DNA from: Podaxis mareebaensis | Lineage: Eukaryota; Basidiomycota; Agaricomycetes; Agaricales; Agaricaceae | Direction of reading: 5' to 3' | Length of the DNA: 64,000 nt | NCBI GenBank assembly: GCA_018524725.1 | Contig: JAEUWP010000141.1 | Coordinates: 103,698-167,697 of the forward strand | Shown: positions 1-11,933 of the stretch, piece by piece | Layout: the number at the start of each line of letters is the position of its first letter | Numbering within the stretch: the stretch's first letter is position 1 | The notes under the pieces: model-generated | Told to the model about the DNA's origin: nothing | The model's database searches: none | The model's input: the letters and a program-made list of their open reading frames with translations, nothing else | Made by a program: the position numbers and the translations under genes

Positions 1-3000
1 ATCGAATTTTATATAGCTTCCTAACAATGGACCAGCTCAAGCTTCTCCTCCCAAAATCCCCTAGTATTCCCAGACCTGGGACGGTATTCTTGTATACCAT
101 CTATCCCAGTGGGTTGAACCATTTCGCATGGCCGAGTTTGATATGTCCTTGGGCTGACAGATGCAATCTTGATCCGTGATAGGAGCTAATTCTGGTAATA
201 TCGGAACGATGTTATTCTACAGGCCCAATGTCGAGGCTTATTTGCAAGAGCTATCAACACTCGATAGCAGCGACGAGTGTTCCCTGACGCAATGGTGTGC
301 TGCTAAGCGAGCTATACAAGGTGAAATCATATCGGTGAGTTTCTAATTTTATTTCTGGCACCATGTGCCTTCGATCGCCCGATGTTCGGAGACTTGGATT
401 ACTATTCATGCGCTTGCTGACATTTGTGCTGTCACTAGCATGCTACATTGTGCGAACACTGGACTTCCTACTGGGCCTGTCCGGACACGTCACATCAGTT
501 GTATGATTTTGGGTTCACATTGTTTCTACTTGCGTTACTCGCGTTCTTATGGAAGGATAAGATTTTCTGCTGACTTCGCATATCCTCGGGCTTTCCCGCC
601 TGTGTATTATTATCGGGCTGTTAGAAGGTCGCCACGATTGATTAGTACTGCAACTTTGACGGTTGTCGCTGTCCTGTATCATCATCAGATATTTCTGGTG
701 TCTGTATTTTATTGTATTGTAACTGGGACTTTGGATAAGTATTATGATTATGTTGTACGCTCAGAGAAGAATACTCCTTCGCAGATGTTCATAATTTGCG
801 ATCCAACACCGGGTCCGCAGTATGCGGAGTCGGAGTATTTCAAAAAGTATATGCTCGACGAATATGTCCAAGGTCCCCGGTAACGCAGAGCCATGGAAGC
901 AACTGATAAGAGCTTTCGGCATGCCATGAGCCAAAAAAAGCGACGGCTGGATAACCAGACAATGTATGTGGAACCGGCGCAACTCTCAATCAAACGGCCA
1001 TTCTGCTCATGTGTTCACATGTTTTCAATTCATGTTTACTCTGCGTCGCAAAGTAACGGGCTGATCACGCAAATAACTCGCTAAGGCATGTGTCAGGTGT
1101 AACATGTCCCCGGGAACATCATATTGCTCGACTCCTCACCTTCTGGTATACAGCGACAAGCCGAGCATGTCCGTTGTGATTGCGTTGGTCCAGTTGATGA
1201 ATGCGGAAGGAATTATTTTTGTCGGATATACGGAGGTTTTGGTGCATCCGCAACGGCCAAAAAGTGACGATGCCATCTGTGGGTCTTGACATAGGGCATC
1301 CGTGTGGAATATCATTACTGTTACTATTACTTGTGAGCATTGGCTTTATTCCTCGGCAAACACACTGCAGAGAATTCACATTATAATGTCGTTTTCGAGA
1401 ATGGATCTCTACGTGGCGTTATGTGGCTGCTTGGGTCCATTATCAACAAACGGGTGGGGGTTAACCGCGAGAGTCGGATCGATAGACTTAATAAAGCGTG
1501 CTGAAATGCAAGCAGGAGAAGGCTTTCCTCAACAAGGAATGACTGACGGTATTCTTATGGCCGTGCCTATTTCTGCACCGGCTCCGCGCGACTTTTGTGT
1601 CATATTCACCACATCGGCGGCTGCACTAAATACTGTGGCCAACATTGAACAGTGACGGGAAGGCCGCAGGTGCCGGTGATCCCTCACTACCACCCGTCGA
1701 GTCCATTGTCCCTGTAGCACGAGGGTATTTTACCTTTCTTGATATCCTGTGCTACGAAAACTGATCTCCGAAGTTCGTGGAACGGCCCCTTACCTTGGCC
1801 CTTTTGCGGAGTAGGGACTTATGTAGTTCCAGCACCAAGCACGGCATTCAGACGCTTCGGCTTTTCGGGTTGAGGGCGCAAATGAAATGTGGGGCGAGAT
1901 TATTGATACATGTACGAACTTTCGACCCTGAACATTCCACGGTATCTGATTGAATTAATTAAGCATTAGAGAGATGCCACCGAAAACGCCCCTGCAAGTG
2001 TGGATGAAACTTACCAAGAGAGAGCGAGAGGGGTAGAACAGATGGCCTAATATGGGTGCATAACGATCCGACCATAATAAGATCCACGAAGATTCAGCAA
2101 ACTGAGTTCCTTGGCCAGGCGGCTGAAGGGAACGGATAGTGGTGAAATAGTATTATATTCTAGCGACATTCCGATACCCATTCGAAGGTCGCTCATGCGC
2201 CCAAGAACCTCCTATCAGTTGGTTACCACCACCGCTGCACCCAAATTGTCGGAAAGAATTCAGTTCGGGCGCAGTCTTAGACCTCCGTTATGAATCCCTG
2301 GATTTTGTGATTTCGTGGTCTATCCACCCCTTGACCGAATTGTACATGGGCGACGTTGAATGACAACGAAAGAAGTTGGAACGTTATAAAACTGCCATCC
2401 GAGGCGATCAGAAACCTGCCATCTCACCATCATTGTGTTCGAGGCGATGCGAGCCACCATTGAAATTGTATGATATTGATATATCAACGGTTCGAAAGAT
2501 ACACCAACAGTGCTCCTTCTATGGTTCTTACGGCTGACAATTCTTCCCGCAGAGACCCCACCGTCAGTCTTCTAGCACCGTCAAGGCGGAAATCCAAATC
2601 CCTTCGGGTATCGTACCCCATCAAGACTTCGACACCATTGGTCCAACTTTATTCGACTCCCTCAAGAAGAAAGAGCACATTTGGCACTTTTGGGGCACCC
2701 AAGAAGCTCTGGGCGGGCAGTAATCCGCGCGCCATGGATCTGTATCTGTTGTCCCCTGTCTCGGCTTGATGTGGAGAACACAGCCAACTCGTAGTTTGCT
2801 GAACTTGATGACTCTTGCTTCAATGTCTTGGAGAGAACCGTCTGGAGGGAATGGGTCCGAAGTAGTTCGGAATCAGAGGAGGGATATGTTCTTTTTTCGA
2901 GTCAGTTCCTTCAGAGCCTCGGCTGGAAGAAGAGTTAAAGTGCTAAATATAACATCTTTCTGCGAGACAGAGCTCCGTGAGCGCGGACATGTTACATTGA

Positions 3001-3178
3001 ATTCCCTTTCCTGTCGACTTCTTCATTTAGGATCCTGCATACTTACCCAATGAATCTATCTCCCAGGCCAAGAGTTAGTTGACTTAATCCTGTTATAGTC
3101 GCCGATACTTCTTATAATGGTCCAGATTTTAGTGCATACATATACAGTACATGTAGAAGTCCGAGCATAGTAACTAGA
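1..3178. other. No confident gene; possible decayed coding sequence
   Basis: No open frame here resembles a family I recognise, and frames break often. A short stretch at about 210-333 reads openly up to a GT donor and could be an exon of a gene starting before the window. Around 2550-2700 one plus-strand frame reads sensibly (it contains GIVPHQDFDTIGP), and a second frame at about 2770-2930 is acidic and protein-like (it contains NVLERTVWREW). Stops and a frame change separate them, so a decayed gene is possible but unproven. Confidence 0.3.
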
Positions 3179-4842
3179 CTACAACTGGCCAGCCACTGGA
3201 GAAATCGAGCCTGTTGATTCCGAGCTATCATCGGCAGTCAGGGCTAAGTAGTCAAGGTATCGAGGTGTCCACTTACGAAATTGCCTGATGGCGTGTAGTA
3301 ATCTAAAGCAACCATCAGTACAGATGCGCCGAATGATAGATATTTTCGACGTACGGTAGATGAGAATTGGACCATCGTCGTCGAGCATGAGGTCTTGCCC
3401 ACCAGGCCCAATGACCTACGTCATCATATCAATTGCAAAAGCATTAAGTAGAATCGGCATGACCACATACATTATCATGCGACGCCAGAACGAGCGTGCC
3501 TCCCCCGTCCAAAAGGGAAACACCAGATTTATCGACGAAACCACCGGTGGGCCTTAGACCATATGCATTAACACCACAGCTCCACACATGAGCCATGAAA
3601 ATAGGTAGCACTCACGAATTTGAGCGCCCAACACGGATATTATAAGTGCTTGAAACGCTCAGGCAGCAATTATCCCAGCTGGTGAAGAGGTAATAAGACT
3701 CGTTGAACTTGAAGACAGCGCTGGCCTCAAGGGCGCCATTGTTCACTGTGCGCTGGGCTAGCGGAGCAAGACTGGTGTTGGAGGGAAGACCCGTGGTGTT
3801 TACGCTGTGAGGGTTACGAGTTTAGTCAGTAGGGAGCAACGGAGAGTGGGCGATAGTAGTGGATTGACTGACCTCATAGACTTGATGCCAGACCAAAAAC
3901 TTCCGAAGGAGAGGAGCCAACGGTCCCCATCTGTGGTGTTTAACAGTAAGCAACGAGGAGTAGCCGAGCCAACTTGTGGCACTTTGAGGGACTCACCAAT
4001 CAAGAGGCTAAGTACCAGAATGGTGGAAGTGAATACCACATCTCATGTAAGGATTTCCTACGCACTTTGGATCGATAGCCTGGTTCAATCAGTCATATCA
4101 GCACCTTTCACCAGCTTGAATAGGTAATGTACTCACATTATAGTTGTTAGCACCTGACGTGGATGTTACCATTCCTTCATGGGTCCAGTTGCCTGTGTGG
4201 GGAATGAGTCTATTCATTAAACCACGAAGCTCAGTAGTGCTTACCGGGAAGGCCAGTCGAAGATTTGGCAAGGAAGATGGCCGACTGTTAAATCTGTCAG
4301 TAAACTACTCGATTCCACGGAACAATATTTGAATACATTTTGGGACCCAGAGGTAGAAGCCGCATAATAAAGCTACAAAGAGTTGAGCCAACGTCCTGGG
4401 ACAAGTAAGCCAGGACCAACGTACAATAAATTGACCATCGACATAGGTGCAGTCTGGTGCCCAAAGGGGCCTGAACGCGGGAAACAATTAGTAATTGATC
4501 ATAAATGACAAGAAGTCCAACTAACCCATTTGAAGTATTCGTGTATCGATCGGTCCAAGGCGCGCCATCGGGCCATACCTTTCCAGCGAGTGTCCAATTC
4601 TTGCGGTCGTTAGAAGTCCTGATCTCTATACCGACGGCGCTCGCTTTCGAGTGTGAGTCTCACACTGGTCAAGTATGTGTTTTCTAAGCGAACGTACAGA
4701 ATAAAAAGTATTTGCCGGCATTATCCTTGCACATCGTTGGATCATGGACCGTCGTGTTTCCAGTTACAGCCGCAGGCCTTACGCAGGAGGCATGGCTGAA
4801 CGTAGCGAAAGAAAGGGAAATCAAAGCAAGAAGCCAATGCAT
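3179..4842 (-). CDS. Secreted GH43 endo-1,5-alpha-L-arabinanase
   Basis: Predicted extracellular glycoside hydrolase family 43 enzyme that cleaves alpha-1,5-arabinan in plant pectin. The spliced protein is about 309 residues and starts with a signal peptide (MHWLLALISLSFATFSHA). All three catalytic acids of the five-bladed propeller are present: Asp in VHDPT (about residue 34), Asp in AIDP (about 150) and Glu in LEASAV (about 201). Other family landmarks are LWAPD, SAIFLA, NWTHEG, LSFGSFWSGIK, FVDKSG, GPGGQ, YHYYTP and a C-terminal LDFSSGWPVV. The gene resolves into 14 exons, all with GT-AG introns in phase. Two consecutive exons are only 14 nt (4066-4079) and 11 nt (3997-4007). The ATG at 4842 is the first that gives a signal peptide, and a TATA box lies just upstream. 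Family assignment is firm; activity on arabinan is inferred from the closest subfamily features. Confidence 0.93.
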
Positions 4843-6127
4843 TTTGTGATGGATCCTTAGGCACCACTGCACATCAGCTTTTATAGGGACTACAGCATCT
4901 ATTTTAACCGCTAGGGGGTATGTGAGATGCTTTCGCAACACGGGTACCAGCGTTTGGACGGAGTTTGGAGCGAAGATATCCAATATCAGTTGGAAGAGAA
5001 TCAGCGGTCTCCAGTGCTGACTCCACGGTGTCTTGGCACACCGTGTTGATATGGTGAGGAGAACTTTTAATAAATGCACTATGTTATCTCGCGACACTCT
5101 ACCACAGACGATAGCTTTGCTCAGGTAACCGTTTTCGGAGCTGGATGGCAAGCATCGTATAATGAGCTCCTCAGTGGAGTTGGACGTTGGAGATTTGATT
5201 TTGAAAGGAATTTACGGTTCCAAACGCCGGCACTCGTGTTGCGAAAGGAGTTCTAAATGTGACCTTCGGGTCGCTTGTAAGTATTGGCAGCTTCGGATTC
5301 TGATGTCGAAAATGTTACATGATTCATGATTCAACATCTAATGATGTCGGTCAAAGTGTACCGGGTCCAAGTCTCCTCCCAAATTAAATTCCAACCCCTA
5401 AAGCTTCCGGAATGACTCCATGACAATACTCTGAACATAGACCATCTCCCGTGGTCACATAGAAGGGGATGATAGGCGGAGGTACAAGGCAATCATAGCA
5501 TCACCTTGTTCAGGGATGATGTGCGGACGTACAAGCTCATGCAATCCGAGGACCTCGGGAAGGTTGGGTTCGTATGATAGGTATGTGGGTTGGAGGAGTC
5601 GTGCTCGGGAAAAGAGGGATACAGTTTGTCGTTGATGGGGTTGGTGACTAGGTATGGGTGTGCTGGGTATCCGAATCTGTCGAATAGTCTCCTCGACCCA
5701 CATACATGCGCCGATCACTTCTCTTTCCAGGGTACATAGTGAGGAACTGGTGCTTTGTGTGGTCGGTTGGAGATATTGTGCAGGCCCGGCTTCTTGGGTG
5801 TGGGCGTGGAGCTTTCTCTTTGTCTATATGGAGCAGGAAATAGAGTATCTCTTCTACAAGCATGGGCCTGGTATGGGTGGTCCTGCTGGTAAGGGCCTCA
5901 GATATATGTCTGAAAAGGTGACTGCGACGATTTCTGTGTTTCACAACAGGGTCACGCGTCGCGATATTTGATTGTTTCCAGAAATAGAAACGAATATATC
6001 CATAGAGGGCCTGCGCAGTCCCGCGCAAGCCTGCAGGACCAGCACAGCTCTCATCTGAACGGTCACCTCGCTCGTCTGGGATTGACTAATCTATGCTTAT
6101 TTTGCTTCATAGAACAACAATTTGAGT
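4843..6127. other. Intergenic, no confident gene
   Basis: Apart from the GH43 promoter nothing is firmly identifiable. A minus-strand frame at 5455-5718 is open and of ordinary protein-like composition (it contains LPEVLGLHELVRPHIIP), but it overlaps open plus-strand frames and matches no family I know. Confidence 0.4.
4879..4885 (-). promoter_or_regulatory. TATA box of the GH43 gene
   Basis: TATAAAA on the minus strand, 37-43 bp upstream of the arabinanase ATG. The position suits a strongly inducible fungal promoter. Inferred from motif and spacing only. Confidence 0.55.
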
Positions 6128-8179
6128 ATGCAAGCAATTCGCCAACGTGTACGTCGGGTGTCCCTGAAGGCGGCGCATCGTCTCAATTCTACGCTTCCTG
6201 GTGTAGAGCCTCGAGCTAAGGGGGTACGTTTGGTTACATTGGTCGACCAGTGGTGACTGAAAGGGCCGCTTGTCGTTAGGTTTCCTGTATTCAACAAGGA
6301 GACTTAGTGCATCAACGACTACCGGATGATATTATTTATGAAATTGCACAGCACCTCGACACTGGGCATTTCTATAAGCTGTTACTTCTTGTGAGTATTA
6401 CCTTCAGTGAGCCTCGTCAAATCCACCGCTAAATGCCAATGTTATAACGTTACTTTCAAGAATAGGTCGCTATATGAGATTGTCTCGCCGCTGCTTTGGT
6501 CTACTATCGACACACGGGCAAGCGTTAATCCAGAGAAGCAGATTGGTGAACTCAACAAAGCACTGAAGCTCAAGCCGGAGAAGGCTTTGTTAGTGAAGGA
6601 ATGGGTGATTGGAGTCCAAGTCATTACGCTTGCAGAGCCCTCGAAACTGCCTGCGACGACGGCGGATATGGTTGTAGAGCTAGCGGAAAAGAAATGTTTG
6701 GCGAACTTGAAGAGGTTCTGGTGGTTCTGGATAAAGGGAGCCCCAGAAGAGGTATGGACCGCACTTTACTCTAAGTGAGTTCGAGATTCCCGTGCGTCTC
6801 AGGTATGGGTCCTGAGAAACTATGTAGCTGTCCGGTTTTGAAAGACATTGGCGTTCGGCATGGGCCCAATGACTTGGTTATTAATCCTGATAGTTATGTG
6901 AGTACTAGCATGGGTCTTCTCAAATCTCCTTATCACGTTGACCGATCACGAGGACGGAAATAGTTCCTGAAATTCCGCGACCTCGTAGGCTTCCATTTGA
7001 CCACTCACGGAGTCTACCGCCACCACCATCCCAGTGAGTTCCGGGGCAACTGCCACTCGATATCTAAGTACTCTACTAACCGAGGGGAACAAATGCAGAT
7101 CAAATTAGAGCAGCTGTGGGTACGACCAGGGTTCCTACTGGGTTGTACGAAATGTTGGTGAAACACAGTCCCCGCCTACGGGAGCTTACTTTCGATGGGA
7201 GCTGTCCACACCAAAGTATCTGGGACGTTTGGCCTATTCTCGAGGCCACCTGGCCTGAGCTCCATTCCCTCTCTCTGGGGATGATCAAAGATCTCACCAA
7301 GAGACGCCCACCAACCGAAGAGGCCTCGGTTGTTATGGATTTCATAGCAAGGCACAAACATCTCCGCGAGTTGCGCTTTCTTGGCGCTGCTCACTGGGTA
7401 AATCATGAGACAGTTTACAGCACGGCTTCACATGAGAACCTGACTACGTTTTGGGGTCGGTACACACAACTGAAAGCTGCAACGAACCTACCATGTTTGC
7501 GGAGTGTGTATCTGACGGACTTGTTCATGGATACAGCGAATTACTCGGGGATCCTAGGAAGATTCGGGGCGATCACAACACTGGGGCTGATTGTGGACGT
7601 GCAGCAGCAAGGGGTGGTGAGGAGTATGTGTCAGAGTATATTTAATGCATGTCCGATGCTTGTGCATTTTGATTTGCGGTTGCGGCATGGATCGACGAGT
7701 TACGTGAGTGATTCGTGGAACCATGGATGCCAGCGGCTGACACGGCAACCTAGGTCGACATAGCTGAGATCAGTCAAAAAGCCGTCCATCTGCGTTCGTT
7801 AACTTTGGCCGGGGCGCATAATTTGATGGATAGGGGGGTTATTTTCACCAAAGGCCTTACGGTAATCCAGAAAAACCCACGCCTGGACTCTTTCGGGCTG
7901 TACTTTGGGGAACAGTTTACGCGTGCGGGTGTTTCGGGTGTGATGACTGACAGGTATGCTTTTGGAGAGTTTACGGTGTTGAGGGATCTGCCGGGCGGGA
8001 GGCCAAAGAGGCTTCTGGTCAAGGAGGTTAGGAAGGGAATTGGGAATTTTGCGCGTCGGTATGTTAAGGAGATCACGGAAGGTGAGTTACTTCAGGTGGT
8101 TCAAGGGGAAGCTTTTGAGATCGAGGTATTTCCAGATTTGCCGGCCGTGACGGATTTACCCGTATACCGCGCTGTTTAG
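6128..8179 (+). CDS. F-box/LRR-like protein, possibly frame-broken
   Basis: Resembles the large Agaricomycete family of F-box proteins with leucine-rich-like C-termini, thought to be substrate adaptors of SCF ubiquitin ligases. The first exon encodes a basic leader (MQAIRQRVRR). After a phase-0 intron comes the F-box core (LPDDIIYEIAQHLD), then SLYEIVSPLLWSTID. Later exons contain LKDIGVRHGPNDLVINPDS, HSPRLRELTFDG and LHSLSLG, which are family landmarks. An intron with GTGAGT at about 7705 joins to VDIAEISQKAVHLRSLTL, and the frame ends with TAG at 8177. The join near 6776-6798 does not work: the obvious donor and acceptor leave the downstream frame off by one base. The gene may therefore be a recent pseudogene, or I have missed a small exon. 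The target protein is unknown. Confidence 0.72.
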
Positions 8180-8446
8180 CTACGGGGAACCTTCGTCATT
8201 TTGCTTGCCTGAGCAATACTCTAGCTGTATACCAGCCTATGTCGAAAGCGATACCCCCAGTATTATCATGGAGATTACAGAGATGAAACGGCGGAATTGT
8301 AAACCAAGCCATTTGATGTGACCCAGTACATTCTCACGGTCCTGTAATTACCAATTCCATCAACACCATTCGGATTGCGTAGCACTGCACTGCAACTTAT
8401 CATACCTCCTTCCTTATTCCCAACCAAAACCTCCCTACAATACAAA

Positions 8447-10328
8447 ATGGCACTCCCACCACAGTTATGGAACGCAATAGACACATTCAAGGATCAAGCC
8501 AGAGACGCATTCTGGGCTATCTCGTCGTGTTTGTGTCAACAAACGCCGTCTGTAAAGATTAATGGACGAACGTGTCAGTATTTGGTTCGTTCCACGTCGG
8601 GCTCCTACTCCGCAAGAGCACGGGTCTGAGCTGGAACTGGGATGGGATACTAACGCGCCGGTGTTTTTGGTCTTCTAGTCAAGATAATTAAAGTCCTTGG
8701 AGAGGGCGGATTTTCGTTTGTGTATTTGGCGCAGGATGAACATAGTGGGGTGTGTTTTGAGTTTATGTTGTGTTGCGGTGATGTTGCTGACGATGAGTTA
8801 TGATTGGGTGTATAGAGGCAGTTTGCTTTGAAGAAGATTCGGTGTCCTACGGGTGCGGAGGGTGTGAAGGAGGCTATGCGGGAGGTGGAGGCTTATAGGC
8901 GGTTCAAGTGAGTATACGTGGACCTCGTACTGGAGAGATTGGCATGCTAAACGTGGTTTTCCAGGCATCCCAATATCATTCGGATATTAGTACGTTCCTA
9001 ACACTCTCCAGATTCACATAAAGCTCATCCCATGTCCGTGTAATGGCAGGACTCGGCCGTTGTCCAAGACCCAGAAGGCGATGGCCAAATCGTATACCTC
9101 TTCCTGCCTCTATACAAGGTACACCAAACCCAACTATTCTCTTCTTCGGGTGAGTAGATGCGGTACTAACGCGAACACGGAACCTAGCGCGGCAACCTCC
9201 AAGACGCGATAAACGCCAACGTCGTCAACGGCCGCCACTTCCCCGAACAAGAAATGATACGCTTATTCAAAGGGACATGTGAAGCCGTGCGCGCAATGCA
9301 CGATTACCGACCCTCTCCACGTTCTGCCGCTCTCCCTCCTACCAATCAGCAACAACGTCAAGCAAATGGAACCTCGTCGTCAGCTAACGGCAACCCCGTA
9401 AGAAAAGTGAGTGCTGGAAGTCGAAAGAATACTGTGGAGAGGCATTCGGAGGATGATGAGGATGAGAGGTTCCCCCAACCAGAGGGAGACGCGGATGGTG
9501 GGTATTCGTACGGTGATTCGGTGACGGTGCCGTTGGTTACGAAGCAGAGGGTGGAGGAGGAGGGTGAAGTTGTGTTTGATGGGGATGAGGAGGCTGCTGA
9601 GATTGCTGGAGCTGCAGGTGCCGGTGGGAGTGGCGGTAGTGAAGTTGTGCCGTATGCACATCGGGATCTTAAACCTGGGTGAGTGGCTTTACATGAAGAC
9701 ACATGGATACGGTTGGATGTGACTGATTATCTCGTACTCAGGAATATTATGATTGCGGATGATGGTGTTACACCTATTCTTATGGACTTTGGGAGCACGA
9801 TGAAGGCAAGGATTCACGTCGAGAACCGGTCGCAGGCGTTGTTGCAGCAAGATATTGCGGCTGAGCAGAGTACGATGGCATATCGTGCTCCAGAACTGTT
9901 TGACGTCAAGACTGGACAGATGTTGGACGAGAAGGTCGATATCTGGGTACGTTATAATTAGTACTCTAAACCACAACCCTTGGCTAACGACAAGGAATTC
10001 GCGTAGTCGTTAGGATGTACATTATATGCGCTTGCATACTCGCACTCCCCCTTCGAGAATACGCAGACGACGGAGCAGGGTGGATCGATAGCAATGGCCG
10101 TGTTGAATGCACAGTATAAGCATCCCGAGTCTGCGTATTCGCAGGGTCTGAAAAACTTGATCGATGCGATGTTAAAAGTCAATCCGAAGGAACGACCGGA
10201 TATCCATCAGGTGAGCCATCGTCCATTTATATTCGCCCAAGTGTCGGCGTGAGGAGAATGTTTTGGCTGATGATATTCCTATGCAGGTTATTGAAATGAC
10301 GGACCGCGTGTTGCAGACTCTTGCTTGA
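8447..10328 (+). CDS. env7: STK16/Env7-type serine/threonine kinase
   Basis: Membrane-associated protein kinase of the NAK group, like human STK16/MPSK1 and yeast Env7, which act at the Golgi or vacuole membrane. Nine exons splice cleanly into about 441 residues. Before the kinase domain is a cysteine pair (SSCLCQQ), matching the palmitoylated N-terminus of relatives. Kinase landmarks in order: GEGGFSFVYLA glycine loop, FALKKI with the ATP-anchoring Lys, HPNIIRIL, AHRDLKPGN with the catalytic Asp, MDFGS, and YRAPELFD. Between the helix before the catalytic loop (AVRAMHDY) and YAHRD sits an insertion of about 115 residues, rich in Asp, Glu, Gly and Ser, inside one exon. Exon 4 is only 25 nt (8965-8989). 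Family assignment is strong; the biological target is unknown. Confidence 0.9.
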
Positions 10329-10546
10329 TCACCGTGAGGGGGATTTATGCCATGCCTTTCCTTGGATATGCTATATATTTATTCGCCCACGGACTTTTTC
10401 CTTCATTCGCTTTCCCTTCTTTTTTCCTTCGTTGGACGTGTTTATGTACTCTGGTACAATAGTGTGAAATGGATACAAACATGCTCCTGGAACCGGATAT
10501 CTCTCAAACGAATATACCTGGTTTTGATACGCTACACTACAGAACG

Positions 10547-11821
10547 TCACGATTTTTGAGCCCCAAGTCCAACCTTGACCTTGGGCTTTTTCTTCTTCGC
10601 AGAGGGGGATTTTCCCTGGTCATCAGCACCGTCGAGGGCGCGTGCACGGGCAGCTTTGGCGAGGCTCGAAGCGGATTTGATTATGTCCTTGACCTGGGCT
10701 TGGAGTTCTTGTATCGCTTCGGGGGAGTCTTGGGTAGGTTCGGATGATGGTGGAGGATTGGGTTTCGCGGAGGACTTTTTAGTGGTGGAGGTGGAAGATG
10801 TTGCGGTGGAAGGGGTGGAGGTGGAAATGGTGGTGGCGGTTTTGCGTTTTTTCTTGGGAGGTTCTGTGAGGTCTGTGGTGTCGCGTTTCTTGGATTTTTG
10901 AGTGTCGGGTGTGGTTTCGGGTTGTTGCTTCTTTTTCGGTGGTCGCGCCTTGCTTGGGAACTGGCTGTTGGGTTCCTTCGTCGCTTCCACGTCCTCAGTT
11001 TTTTCAATGACCTTCGTTTTCTTTATTTTTTCCTTCTTGTCCTTCACTTTTTCTTCCGGCTTTGATTCCGTTGTCGTTGGAGAAGTTTTGGCTTGCGCTT
11101 CTTTCTTTGCCCGTTGACGAGCCTTGAGCTTTTCTCGTTTGGCCTTACGTTTTTCTTGAGCGATGCGCTGTGTGAGCCAAGGTGAAAAACCCATTCCCGT
11201 GGAAGGTGATAAGATAGTGCACCTTTTTCTCCGCACGTTTTGACGTTCCTGACGGCGCAGATGAGTGCGACTGCCTCTCGTCCATAGCCTTCGCCAGCAA
11301 TTCCTGAGCGTTAGCTTTGGGATTTGCACTTGCGGCAAGCTTTTTGAACTGTTTGAACCGGCGTTCATGTGCCTAGAAGAATAATGACGAAGTTAGTACG
11401 AGAATAGATTTGAGGGAAGGGAAAGCGTACATGCATTGGAGGATGTATGTGCTTCAACCATCTTTGCTCCTTTGAGCTGTTTTCCGGGACAGACGATGCA
11501 TTCTCGGACATCTGGGTCGAGAGAGACGATGAAGATGGGATTGGAGAGTGCTTCTTCAATCGTAAGGAGGACGCGTTCTGGTTCGTCGTCGTTATCAGAT
11601 TCTTCGTCGTCAAAGTCTCCTTCCTCCACTGCTTCGTCGGATTCGACGTCCTGGATCCCCTCAAACTCTCCATCGACCGAACGCTCCTCCGAATCGGTGT
11701 CGGACTCTGATTCATCCGAGTCTGTATCGTTTAGTCCAAGGACCTGCTTCATGTCATCGTCGATGCCCAGCTCATCTTCCCGCTGTTTGCGTTTAAGCCT
11801 CTTTTCGACGCGTTTGAACAT
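10547..11821 (-). CDS. Lysine-rich zinc-finger protein, nucleolar-like
   Basis: Function not recognised. The N-terminal part is basic, then strongly acidic (Asp/Glu/Ser-rich, about residues 20-95). Next comes ECIVCPGK, followed about 13 residues later by VEAHTSSNA and then HERRFKQFKKLA, together a C2H2 zinc finger of the RNA-binding or nuclear type. The C-terminal 200 residues are Lys/Arg-rich with several nuclear-localisation-like runs (PPKKKRK, KKKKPKVK) and low-complexity Ser/Thr. Such composition is common in nucleolar or ribosome-assembly proteins, but that is inference. The second intron (GTGCAC...ACAG) is in phase. The first intron, between 11430 and 11375, is not: the only donor and acceptor bring in a stop. 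It is divergent from the exoribonuclease gene with 112 bp between the two ATGs. Confidence 0.62.
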
Positions 11822-11933
11822 GATCGGGGTGGAAGAGAAAAGGGTAAGGGGTGGAAAAGGAAATTGACCGGGCCGGGTGACCAAGTTTCAAAATTTGGCA
11901 GTGACATAACACTTTGCCGCTGTCCGTCCAACC
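11822..11933. promoter_or_regulatory. Shared divergent promoter
   Basis: Only 112 bp separate the start codons of the minus-strand zinc-finger gene and the plus-strand exoribonuclease gene, so both promoters and 5' UTRs must lie here or overlap the coding ends. No TATA box was seen, which fits housekeeping genes. Confidence 0.6.

Noticed and set aside
365..883. 172-codon plus-strand frame
   Set aside because: No recognisable motif, unusual composition rich in Tyr and Arg, and no splice or promoter support.
10575..10901. 108-codon plus-strand frame opposite the lysine-rich gene
   Set aside because: It is the reverse reading of a Lys/Ser/Thr-rich coding exon; the minus-strand frame has the splice structure.
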